Shown in pieces: positions 11,843-21,149 of a DNA stretch of 64,000 nt. The first letter of the stretch is position 1. Each line of letters begins with the position of its first letter. Origin of the DNA: Pachyseris speciosa (Eukaryota > Cnidaria > Anthozoa > Scleractinia > Pachyseridae); contig JAEMWC010001217.1 in assembly GCA_016490735.1 (NCBI GenBank), forward strand, positions 62,001 to 126,000, given 5' to 3'. The notes under the pieces were generated by a model. That model worked only from the letters and a program-made list of their open reading frames with translations, was not told the DNA's origin and did not search any database. Position numbers and translations under genes: made by a program.

Positions 11843-12779
11843 CTAAATCCGTTATTGCCACTTCGTCCTTGGTGAAAAAATCACACAAGTGTTCTGAAAA
11901 TAGGATGAGTGTTAACGCTGAATCCATTTTTGCTGACTCCTTCAGCAGAAGTCAGTTCTCGTAGAAAAACATTTCTTACAAAAGAGGACCTTCATCCTTA
12001 AAGTGGTTCTGATGCCCTTTTCCTTCCGATCTGGTTTTTCAATTCAATCCACTGTTTTTCTATTTCAGCTGGCATGATAATAATTTTTCTGTCAAAACCT
12101 AAAAAATGGTGATGCATCATATCAATGTGAATACTGTGACAAATAGTTAGACTCGTTCAAGAAAGAACAATTTCCTCATTTTTGGGCGTCTTTTCTCTTT
12201 AAAGCTAAAACAGCGTGATGTGAAGTCATGATGACATCATCAGACGGAACAGGCGACCATCATCCTCTGTGTCCTTATTTGGAAAACTCTTGACTTTTGA
12301 CTCGCACCAACGCTTCAGTAGTTATAAATCAATAAAATTCACTTTCAAGAGTATGAATTGAACTCAATTCTAGTGAAAAAGCGTTCTGTTACTATATGTA
12401 TGTATTGAATTCGAATATCTGGCAAATTCTCCTTCAGGGAACCTGTTAATTAGTTAATTTTACCCGAACTTAGATGCCGATTGTTGTACAATGAATGTAG
12501 CATTTTTAAGTAATAATCCCACAAGTCGTTCTAATTGATCCATTTCCAAGCTGTTCTCTCCTATTTAAATTTAGGCAATCACCCACACGTGAAGATTGAG
12601 AGTACATCTGGCTGTACACCGACTTGCCTTGGACACTGATCAGCGAAATCTAATAGCAGAGATAAAAGGCGAAAGTAATCATTGTTGTCGGTATATAGAA
12701 AAAAAAGGGTTGATAAATGCGCAATGAGATTTTATCCGAACTCAGCAGAGTCGACAATCACACTATGAATAAGGATTCA
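11843..12779. other. spacer between GPCR copies
   Basis: This AT-rich sequence has no supported gene. ATGACATCAT-type inverted words near 12225-12245 are short and probably fortuitous. Confidence 0.35.
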
Positions 12780-12963
12780 TTGAAGACATTTTACCCCACA
12801 AGTGGTTATTGATCGATCACTTGGAAGCCGTTGTCAGATATTTAAATAGTTTCAGCTACACGTACTTACGTAGGCCACACACGAAGAGCAACTACAGCTG
12901 CAACACTGAATTGCCTAGAATTCTGTTGGGAGTTCGAAATCGCAGTTACACATCTAGAGAGAA
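12780..12963 (+). promoter_or_regulatory. 5' flank conserved among GPCR copies
   Basis: The blocks ACCCCACAAGTGGT, a TTGTC(A)GATAT word and GGCCACACACGAAGA recur in the same order upstream of the copies at about 13, 14.7 and 15.2 kb (14503-14710 and 15134-15230). Each copy therefore seems to have been duplicated with its own upstream region. Conservation may reflect a shared promoter or 5' UTR, or simply recent duplication. No TATA box was identified. Confidence 0.45.
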
Positions 12964-13913
12964 ATGTCAAATTCTTCTGGTTTGACACAAAGCGCGTGTT
13001 ATGGGACCTTTCGACACCTGTACACCAGCAAAAACAGTCCAGCATACTTCCCGATAATCCTTGCAGTCTGTGTTGTCACGGCGGTTTCTGCACCGATGAC
13101 AGTGGCATCAAACGCTTTGATTTTGGCAGCAATTTGGAAAAATCCTTCACTCAGGACTCCTTCGTATGTCCTTCTCGCTGGATTGGCGGTTACCGACTTT
13201 TTCACAGGCTTGTTAACTCAGCCAGCTTATGTTGTGGCAACAGTGAGCCATCTAGCTAGGAATAGAGAGATGAGTTGCACTGCTAATCAAGTTGCTATGG
13301 GCCTTGGATCTTGCCTGTCGACGTTAACTTCTTTCGTCATCATGTTGAGCTCAGTAGAGAGATGGCTGTACATGAGCCGACGTTCTTTCCTGACAGTGCG
13401 TCGTGTAGTTATCATTTACATCGTGAGTTCGCTTCTCCTGCTTATCTCAGTAGCAGGAGTCTTGGGCACAAGTAACTTCTGGAATAAACACCTCTCTAAA
13501 TTCTTCGGTATCTTCCTTTCGCTATCGGCGATCGGTTTTGTTGTGACGGTTTTCGCTTATTTCAAGGTTTTTCAAATCATACGGAATCATCAAAGACAGG
13601 TAGAAACTAATGAAAGCAACATTAACATGAGAAAATACTGAAAGTCTATATTTACTATTCTGTACATTTTGGCAATTTTTGTCATCACCTATGTTCCTGT
13701 TTTGTGTTGCATCCTCGTGTACAACGTTTTAAAGAAAAACGGGGAAACGTGTACATGAGATAGATAGTGTACAACGTTTCCGTGGCCCTAGTGTTCTCTT
13801 CCTCGTTTTTAAATCCCTTGTTGTACTATTGGCGAATGAAAGACATTAGAAATAGCGTAAGAAGTACTATAAGAAAGTTATTTTGCAATCAAACTGACGG
13901 AGAGGAATCATAG
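12964..13913 (+). pseudogene. class A GPCR pseudogene 2 (best preserved copy)
   Basis: The frame starts MSNSSGLTQSACYG with N-glycosylation-like sites. TM1 contains ASNALILAAIWKNPSLRTPS, TM2 LAVTDFFTGLL (with D2.50), TM3 the conserved Cys and SSVERWLYMSRR (ERW for DRY), followed by TM4 and TM5. A TGA at about 13639 replaces the AGA/AGT codon of its paralogs, just before TM6 (KSIFTILYILAIFVITYVP). A short duplication and frameshift at about 13750 precede TM7, which carries NPLLYYW. Only these two lesions separate it from a full receptor. It is probably a recent pseudogene of a lineage-specific orphan receptor group. Confidence 0.88.
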
Positions 13914-14502
13914 TAATTTGATATAAATGGATAGAAGAGTTTAATTTTCTCACGGTACTTTTTCTTTCGCCGAAGAATTGCAAGAACGGGACGAATTGGT
14001 GCCTTGCTGACTACTTTCAGTAGTATAAGCTAATTCTCATTCTGACCTTCGGTCCTTGATTTCTAGTGCTATTGGCAAATAAAATAAATTTGAGAAAGCG
14101 TAAGAATCGCTACAATAAATTTACTTCATCATAAACAAAGCGGTGACGAGTTGTTGCAATTTTGATTCCCGAAATAAATGTTTGGATTCGTTTAAGAAAT
14201 ATCAATTTCCTAATGGGTACACTTTTCTTTCGTTGAAAAATCTCTAAAACAATCAGTTGCTGGATAGTTACAATCATAAAAGATGACAGCCATTGTCCGC
14301 CAATTAGCAAGTTTCGAACAGGAAGCTTCCACTAACAGCTACAGCAGCAGCAGCAGGTGCGTTTCCCATCAGAGCAGCCCGGTTGCTTGTTACCCCAATC
14401 CAAACAATAGCATTCATGGTGGACAAAATGGAAACAAATTCCTTTTGTCAAAGATTGTATTAAAATCGCCTAAGAAGAAAATGTAACGGATATTTTAATT
14501 CC
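13914..14502. other. spacer, no gene seen
   Basis: There are GPCR 3'-flank-like words (GGCAAATAAAATAAATT near 14074, resembling the decayed NPLLYYWRIKEI coding end). No readable exon is present. Confidence 0.35.
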
Positions 14503-15060
14503 TACCCCACAAGTGGTCAAATATTTGTAGTGTTTCACATATTGGTCACCAACAGTAAAACTGGTACATTCACTTTCATAGGACTTTGCACAATGAATGC
14601 AGGAATTAATTAACAGCATGCAAAATTTTTTGTTGAATATTTCGAAGTAGCTGTCTAATATTCAATTAGTTTTGGCAATATATATTGGCCACACAGGAAG
14701 ACCCGCGGTGCAGGCGGCGTTCTGACTTGACACATGAAACCTTAAACGGTGGCATTCTCCAAATTTTTCTGATCTACCAGAAAGTGTTTGGTTGAAACCG
14801 TTTCAACAAACTGTAAGAGCAACCCAGCATACCATACGGTATAACTCTTGGAACCTGTTTTGTCAAAGCAGTTGTCAAAACACCGCAGCAAGTGCTCATT
14901 TTCATTTTGGCAGCAATTTGGAAAAAGCGTTTACTCAAGACTCCGTCATCTACGGATCATTCTATTTCAGAGCCTTTGCAAGTTGCAATGGAAATTTTAC
15001 TGTCATAAAGCAACATTGTTGCCAGCATTAAACGAGCCAAACTGTTGAGAAATGCCTTAT
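14503..15060 (+). pseudogene. GPCR pseudogene 3, fragment
   Basis: The shared flank (CCCCACAAGTGGT, then GGCCACACAGGAAGA) is followed at about 14820-14980 by a frameshifted TM1 with LILAAIWKK-like coding sequence (TTTTGGCAGCAATTTGG). The copy then becomes unreadable. No helices beyond TM1/TM2 remain. Confidence 0.65.
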
Positions 15061-15240
15061 GAGATTTTATCCGAACTCAGCCAACGACATACTGAATGTG
15101 TATTATTGAACTCAGTAGTCAATATATATATATATTCCCCCCTCACAAGTGGTTATTGATTATTTAGAGGTCATTGTCGAATATCCATTTATTTTCAGTT
15201 GCAGTGATATATTGGCCACACACGAAGATGACACACTGGC

Positions 15241-16811
15241 TTGTCTACAACCTTGGAATTGATTTTCGATGAAGTATGCACTGAGGCAGCTCTACGCAAC
15301 ACCAAAAGCAGCCCACCAAAATACGCGATAGCTCTTGCAGTCTGTGTTTTCACTGCGATTTTAGCACCGGTAATAGTGGCGGCAAACTCTTTGGTTTTGG
15401 CAGCAATTTGGAAAACCCCTTCACTCCGGACTCCATCGAACGTTCTTCTTGCTGGATTGGGTGTTACCGACTTTTGCACTGGGCTCCTAACTTTACCAGC
15501 TATTCTTTTATCAAAAGTGGGTGATTTAGCTGGGAAGAGAGAGATGAGTTCCACTGCTAATCAGTTTGCTGTTGGTCTTCGACATTTCTTTTCGTCCTTA
15601 ACTGGTTTCGTCATATTTTTTAACTCCACAGAAAGATGGCTGTATACGAGTCGAAGATCTCTGCTGACAGTGCGTCGAGTCGTCACACTTTGCATCATGT
15701 TCGCAATGCTCCTACTCATCGTGGTAGCTGGGGCCATGTGGATATGGACAAAAAAGTGGCAAAAGTTAATGAACTGGCTGGAAATAGAGAGATTTATTGC
15801 CTAGCGAATCCAGTTGCTGATGTCCTCGCATTCTACTTTTCGTCCTTGAATGGCTTTGTTATCATGTTGAGCTCAGTAGAGAGATGGCTGTACATGAGTC
15901 GAAGATCTCTTCTGACAGTACGTCGAGTCGTCACCCTTTACATCATGAGCGCATCTTTCCTACTTATCATAATAGCTGGAGTCACGTGTGCTTGGTATTT
16001 TTGGAATACAAGCTGGTATCAGTTTTTCACTAAGCTGTTGTATATTTTCCATTCGTTAGCTGCAACCGCAGTTGCTGTCACGGGCTTAGCTTAAGCCGCG
16101 GCTACACGAGCGATTTTTTGCTTGTGATGGTGATGCGATTTTTGTTTTTAATTGTCGCGTCACCAGCGCGCAGTGAAAATCACCCGTGTAGCCACCCTCG
16201 CACAGGTGATGCGACAGCTCAAAAAATCGCAGAAAAAGAATCGCGAAAAATTAAACTCATTCAATTTCTCGCGATTTTTTTCTTGCGACGTTCAAGGGTG
16301 GCTACACTTGCGATTTTCATCGCGCGTTGGTGACGCGACAAAATTGAAAAAATCGCATCACCATCGCAAGCAAAAAATCGCTCGTGTAGCCGCGGCTTTA
16401 TTTAAAAGTTTTTCAAATCATATACGGAATCATCAACGACAAGAGGAAACTAATCAAAGCAACTTTAATATGCGAAAATACAGTAAGTCTATATTCACTA
16501 TTCTGTGCACTTTTGCAATCTATGTTCTCACCTATGTCCCAATAATGTGTTGTGCAGTTGCCTTTAACACTGTAATAGAATATGGCGAAAACTATGAAGT
16601 GTACTATGTTTGCGTGGCTCTACTGTTCTCTTCTTCTCTTTTCAACCCCTTGTTGTACTATTGGCAAATCAAAGAAATTAGAGACAGGGTAAAAAGTATT
16701 ATAAGAAATATTTTTTGCCAGCAAAACGGTAGCCTCCTTCGCAGACGTCTTTGGGCTCGTCACGCGTTCCTTGCCCACGACTTTCTCTTCATTTCTTTTA
16801 GTTTCGAATAG
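15241..16811 (+). pseudogene. GPCR pseudogene 4, chimeric with repeated TM3-TM4 and a MITE insertion
   Basis: The first segment (15241-15804) covers TM1 to TM4 (LAAIWKTPSLRTPSN, GLGVTDFCTGLL, NSTERWLYTSRR). A frame shift then leads into a second TM3-TM5 block (GNREIYCLANPV, SSVERWLYMSRR, to about 16094). A 304-bp MITE follows. Beyond it the C-terminal part is intact in one frame (NHQRQEETNQSNFNMRKY, TM6, TM7 with NPLLYYWQIKEIR) and ends at 16811 with an extended tail. There is no in-frame ATG before TM1. It looks like a fusion of two adjacent receptor copies by unequal exchange, later hit by the MITE. Confidence 0.85.
16094..16397. mobile_element. PIF/Harbinger-type MITE with TTA target duplication
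   Basis: The 304-bp unit has near-perfect inverted ends (AGCCGCGGCTACACGAGCGA at both termini, extending through GCGATTTTTTGCTTG). It is flanked by TTA at 16091-16093 and 16398-16400. Paralogous GPCR copies run straight through this point (GCTTATTTCAAGG), which shows the exact empty site. Three-base TTA/TAA duplications are characteristic of PIF/Harbinger. A degraded relative lies at 43700-43840. Confidence 0.85.
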
Positions 16812-17416
16812 TAATTACTACATACGTGTAAGCCAAAAAGATTCCACTCAAACGTTAAATAAAGAAAGGCTCTCAGAATTCGTTTTGGCTGATTACTCCA
16901 GAGTAATTAATTCTAAGAGAAAACAATAAAATATATGGTACCGTAAATTAGTTGGTTTTGATTCCTAAGCCTCGACAAATGGGCAGTTAAGTTGGTTCCC
17001 ACATTAAAGCCTGATTCGGTTGTACATCAGCCCCCACAATTAAGAGATTGCACTGCTATTAGATAAAATTGAACGGCATTCGATTTGTCAAATATAATAT
17101 CAGAACCTCACAAATATCTCAGCCTTGTTCAAAACTACTATCGCTGGATTTGCATTTATGTCTTTCTTTGGCGGGATTTCCTTGTGGTTTCTTCATATTT
17201 TGATTGCCTGTTATGGACACAAGATTAAAACAACGCCATCACGGTTTGCAAGTGTAAGTCATCCTGCCGCTTTTTTGAGTGTGAGCAAGCGTGCTTCCGA
17301 CGTCTTACTTATCAATGCATACACAAAGGCCATCAGTTTCTATCTCAGCAGAATGGTTTGGCAAGGAAACAACAAAAAGGCAAGAAAGGTCGAAGTCGTC
17401 AGTTAGGCATCAAGCA
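16812..17416. other. spacer, no gene seen
   Basis: An open frame at 17125-17406 encodes a hydrophobic stretch (FKTTIAGFAFMSFFGGISLW), but it has no family resemblance and no clear start context. I treat it as non-coding flank of the next GPCR copy. Confidence 0.35.
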
Positions 17417-18733
17417 ATGTCTAGAAATCTCTCCGGTTTACCAAAAACCTTGTATTTTGTAGCACTGCAATTACAACACGCCAGTAAAGGCACCCCAGCA
17501 TATTACCCGATAACTCTAACAGTCTGTGCTGTCACTGCAGTTTTAGCACCGATGTCAATGGTGGCAAACACCTTGACTTGGCAGCAATGGGTGTGGAAAA
17601 CCCCTTCACTCCGGACTCCATCATATGTTCTTCTTACTCTGCCAGCTTATGTTGTGGCAACAGTCAGTGATCTGGCTGGAAATAGAGAGATTTATTGCCT
17701 AGCCAATCCAGCAGCTGTTACTCCGGCTCACATTCTACTTTTCGTCTACTTTTTGTTATCATGTTGAGCTCAGTAGAGAGATGGCTGTACATCAAAAATC
17801 TGAGAGGGGTTAAAAAGCTGCAAGTACCGAAACCTAATACGACTCTTTATGGCAAGAACTCAGTAAAGTACTTGGCGGCTATTACTTGGAACAAGATCTG
17901 TGATACCCTAAGATCCCTAAGCTCATTGTCAGTCTTTAAAAAAGCGGTTCGACAGCTAAGGTTTTAGCTAATTTCTATATAATAGCTATTTAATATCTAT
18001 GTTCTATTGAGTAATTGGGCTTTTTATTGTATATAGCTATGTCATGTAATTTTTAGGCTTTATATTGTAAATAAGTTTTTGGATTACCGTTTCTTTTTTT
18101 CTCGGCTTGTTAGCATACCTTTGCTAGAGGTCTAACCAACCTCATCAATCCCGAGATTAAATAAAGCTTCATCATCATTATCATGAGTCGAAGATCTCTT
18201 CTGGCAGTACGTCGAGTCGTTACCCTTTACACTGTGAGCGCATCTTTCCTATACTTATCATTGCAGTCGGAGTCACGTGTGCTTGGTAGTTTTGGAATAC
18301 GTACTGGTATCAGCTCTTCACTAAGCTTTTTTATATTTTTCATTCGTTATCTGGAACCACAGCTGTTATCACGGCTTTCGCAGTTATTTTAAGGTTTTTC
18401 AAATCATACGGAATCAAGACACTGGTACAAAGTAATCAAAGCAATCTTAACATGCGAAAGTACAGAAAGTCTTTACTTACTATTCTGTACATTTTTGTAA
18501 TTTTTGCCATCGCCTATGTCCCTGTGATGTGTTGCCAGCTTGTTTTAACATTTTACAAGAAGACGGGGAAACATACAAGGAAGTGTTCAATAATTGCGTT
18601 TTCCTACCGTTTTTTCTTCTTCTTTGTTTAAGGTCTTATTGTACTACTGGCGAATAAAAGAAATAAGACACTGCGTAACAAACACTATATAATGAGAAAT
18701 TCATTTTGCAAACAAAACTGTGAGGAGTCATAA
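17417..18733 (+). pseudogene. GPCR pseudogene 5, interrupted by a LINE
   Basis: It starts MSRNLSGLPKTLYF. TM1 is readable. TM2 with its D2.50 motif has been deleted, so SLRTPSYVLL runs straight into LPAYVVATVSD. The TM3 region is frameshifted. At SSVERWLYI (17794) a 390-bp LINE fragment interrupts the frame. After it MSRRSLLAVRRVV resumes, with further frameshifts through TM5. TM6 is readable (MRKYRKSLLTILYIF), and a frameshifted tail ends near 18733. At least four independent lesions are present. Confidence 0.85.
17794..18183 (+). mobile_element. 5'-truncated CR1/L2-like LINE 3' end
   Basis: Only the last 50-odd codons of the RT-side ORF remain (VPKPNTTLYGKNSVKYLAAI, then WNKICDTLRSLSSLSVFKKA). 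This is the usual non-LTR C-terminal pattern (YG..S.RY.A...WN.LP....S...FK). A 3' UTR and an ATC-rich tail (TTCATCATCATTATCAT) follow. It inserted into the TM3/IL2 coding sequence of a GPCR copy between TGTACAT and CATGAGTCG. Confidence 0.75.
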
Positions 18734-19351
18734 CAATATTTAATACTATCATTCCTGTGTTTAGTGTTATAAGTATTATATTTTTCCACCAAAGTAATGA
18801 GGAATCGGAGCAATTTTAACATTGTACCAAATCATTAAACGCTTTTCATGAAAGACCAGTTTCCGCAGACCAGCGCATTGCTTATTTCCATATTTTTTCA
18901 TATTTTTAGCTGGTTTTATCAAATACATGGAGATCAAGTAGTAAGTGAGCTTTTATCCACAAACGTTTTAAAATCCTTTTGCAGGTGTTTGTAAGCTAAC
19001 CAATAAAATATCATTGACATCAAAGATGTGTTTCATCGATTACTACTTTCTGGATGAGTTTTGGTAAAGGAGTGCCGCCCACCTCTGAAAAAGCTAACCC
19101 CACTTTTGATCCGTTTTACAAGTCCTGGCCTCATGAGCTTAATAACCCGTTCTTTCTGTAAAAATCTGCTCTTTTGAGTGTAAAAGTTTTGTATCCATTT
19201 CTTCGACTCTTGTTACATTTTAAATGCTACTTAAAAAAGGGTCAATAAAGTTGGCAGTGAACTATAGTTTCCTCCAATATACACACTGATTTGCCAAGAA
19301 ATTTGATCGGCAAGGGAGTTCGGAGTCGTCAGTGTGAGATCAAAGCAAGTT
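18734..19351. other. spacer, no gene seen
   Basis: Nothing supportable apart from the approach to the next GPCR fragment (TTTGATCGGCAAGGGAG near 19302, also weakly seen before copy 1). Confidence 0.35.
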
Positions 19352-19605
19352 ATGTTTAGAAATCTCTCTGCTTTATGACAAACCTTGCGTTTTGAAATAT
19401 TTCAGTCCACCAGTAAAAGCAACCCAGCATATTACCTGATAACTAGAATAGCAGTCTGTCTTGTCCGCTGCAGTTTTAGCTCCGATGTCAATGGTGGCAA
19501 ATGCTTTCATTTTGGCAGCAATCAGGAAAAAACCCTTCACTAAGGACTCCATCATATGTTCTTCTTGCTGGATTGGCAGTTACCGACTTAAACACTGGGC
19601 TATTA
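19352..19605 (+). pseudogene. GPCR pseudogene 6, N-terminal fragment
   Basis: It begins MFRNLSAL, like copy 5, then has an in-frame stop. QTLRFEIFQSTSKSNPAYYL precedes a frameshifted TM1 and TM2. The sequence loses similarity near 19605, where ATTAATTTATGA is tandemly repeated. Confidence 0.75.
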
Positions 19606-20305
19606 ATTTATGAATTAATTTATGAATTAATTTATGAATAATTTTTTCAAACGTATTCGTTTTCGGTGTCATCGAAAACGCATCGATCGATCCGCGTCCA
19701 CACTACCGTTTTGGTGTACTAGGTTACGGTGTTCCTACTCCAATCCTACGAGGGGATGGGATTCTCAGTTGTCCCTGAGTCAAGAAATTGGATCTTTCTC
19801 CGAAATCTTTGATTTGTGTTTTTATTGCTCGGTGTATTTCATGAGGACCCGCACAAGAGATTTTTTGGCTCTCTGTTGGAAGCCATCGTTGCTACAGACG
19901 CCATATTACATGATTTAAAAAATGTGTGAAATCCAATTAACTGACGACGGCAATTGTATTGTCCAAGCGGGTTCGATCTGGACTGGAGCTTTCAACCCTC
20001 GCAGTGTGAATTTTGTTTTGAACTCAACCATACATCGGTTTTATTTCGCTTTTCCCCTCTAATTACAACGCAGATCTGGTCAAATTTCTCAATCAGAAGT
20101 CGTCACCAGAGAGTTCGTACGAACGTACACATTTTATTGTGGAAAACAACAACAAAAAAAACGTGTAATCGCCTGCAAATAAAAAACAAACAAACAAACA
20201 AACAGACCGGCACGCTTGGACAGCTGAACGATAGCGCACGCTGGTACTAAGTTGTAAGCGAAATATCACGTAAAATGTTACAGTCTGTTTATCGTTCTTT
20301 TCGGC
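19606..20305. other. unassigned spacer
   Basis: Short tandem ATTAATTTATGA units occur at 19610-19640, a GTTTTCGGTG...CGAAAACG inverted word near 19660, and AAACAAACAAACAAAC at 20187-20202. The open frames are not supported as genes. Confidence 0.35.
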
Positions 20306-20745
20306 TCATTTTGCTCGGACAATAAGTTCATCTTGCGTCGATTTTCCAAAAACCTGCCTTGCGGATGGTCTATCGGAGGCTAACGTGATTTCGTGATTTC
20401 GGTGAAGGAAGGAAGCGCAAAAACTTCTACCGGAGACTGAGCGTTTAAGCATTTTCGCGAACGGGCCAATATTGCTTCCTGGGGGCTTTGCTTCTCTCCA
20501 CTTTAACTTTGGTTGCAAAATAATTTGTGCTTTTCTTGTATGCTGGTAATTTTGTTACCTCCTCACTCTTCCCAAAATCAATGATAATCGGCCGAAATCC
20601 ATCATCTCCTCGCTAAATGATGACATTGTTTGATTTTAAATCGTTATGCACGATTCCTTCGCTGCGGATATGCTCCATTGTATGAGCCACATCTTTGAAC
20701 ACATTTGCCGTTGATGTCTTTTTCAGAATTCTTTCTTACCCGGTA
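20306..20745 (-). pseudogene. protein kinase domain pseudogene fragment
   Basis: Reading on the minus strand, one frame gives the catalytic loop GIVHNDLKSNNVI (HxDLKxxN) and then IIIDFGKSEEVTKLPAYKKS (DFG). A degraded APE (YFATK) follows. After a frameshift, KPPGSNIGPFAKML and SDRPSARQVF match the GSDIWSFGxxL and DRPS parts of kinase subdomains IX-XI. An in-frame TAG lies right after NNVII. The N-lobe (glycine loop, catalytic lysine) is not seen. It is a decayed copy of a kinase with the C-lobe only. Confidence 0.78.
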
Positions 20746-21149
20746 ATTAGGTAGGGTTTGAAGACTGGACAAGATTTAGGCCGCGTGGAAGGCATTCATT
20801 TTAAAATGTTCATTTTCTCCTGGCGAATCCGGTGATTGGAATGCGTTGAAATGTGTTTTAGGGGTATCATTGCGGATGGGTGTCGTTAGTAAGCTATTAA
20901 GGTTGCTTCCCATTAATGTTATTTTTGTTTTTGTTTTAGTAATAGACCCACTAATATATCTAGGGCATCTTTGCACGAACCCTGCTGAGGCGGTTTGATT
21001 AACTCCTATCTCATCATGGTCACCTTTCACACAAAATGTATTACATCAATAACATCAGTTTTCATTTTGAGAATTAGGTCAAGTGAGCAGTGACTGATTA
21101 GCTGTCAACTTTTATATCAGCATGCATATTATCTAAACTATTCTTCAAG
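20746..21149. other. spacer before the satellite array
   Basis: No gene, repeat or RNA structure is recognised here. Confidence 0.35.
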
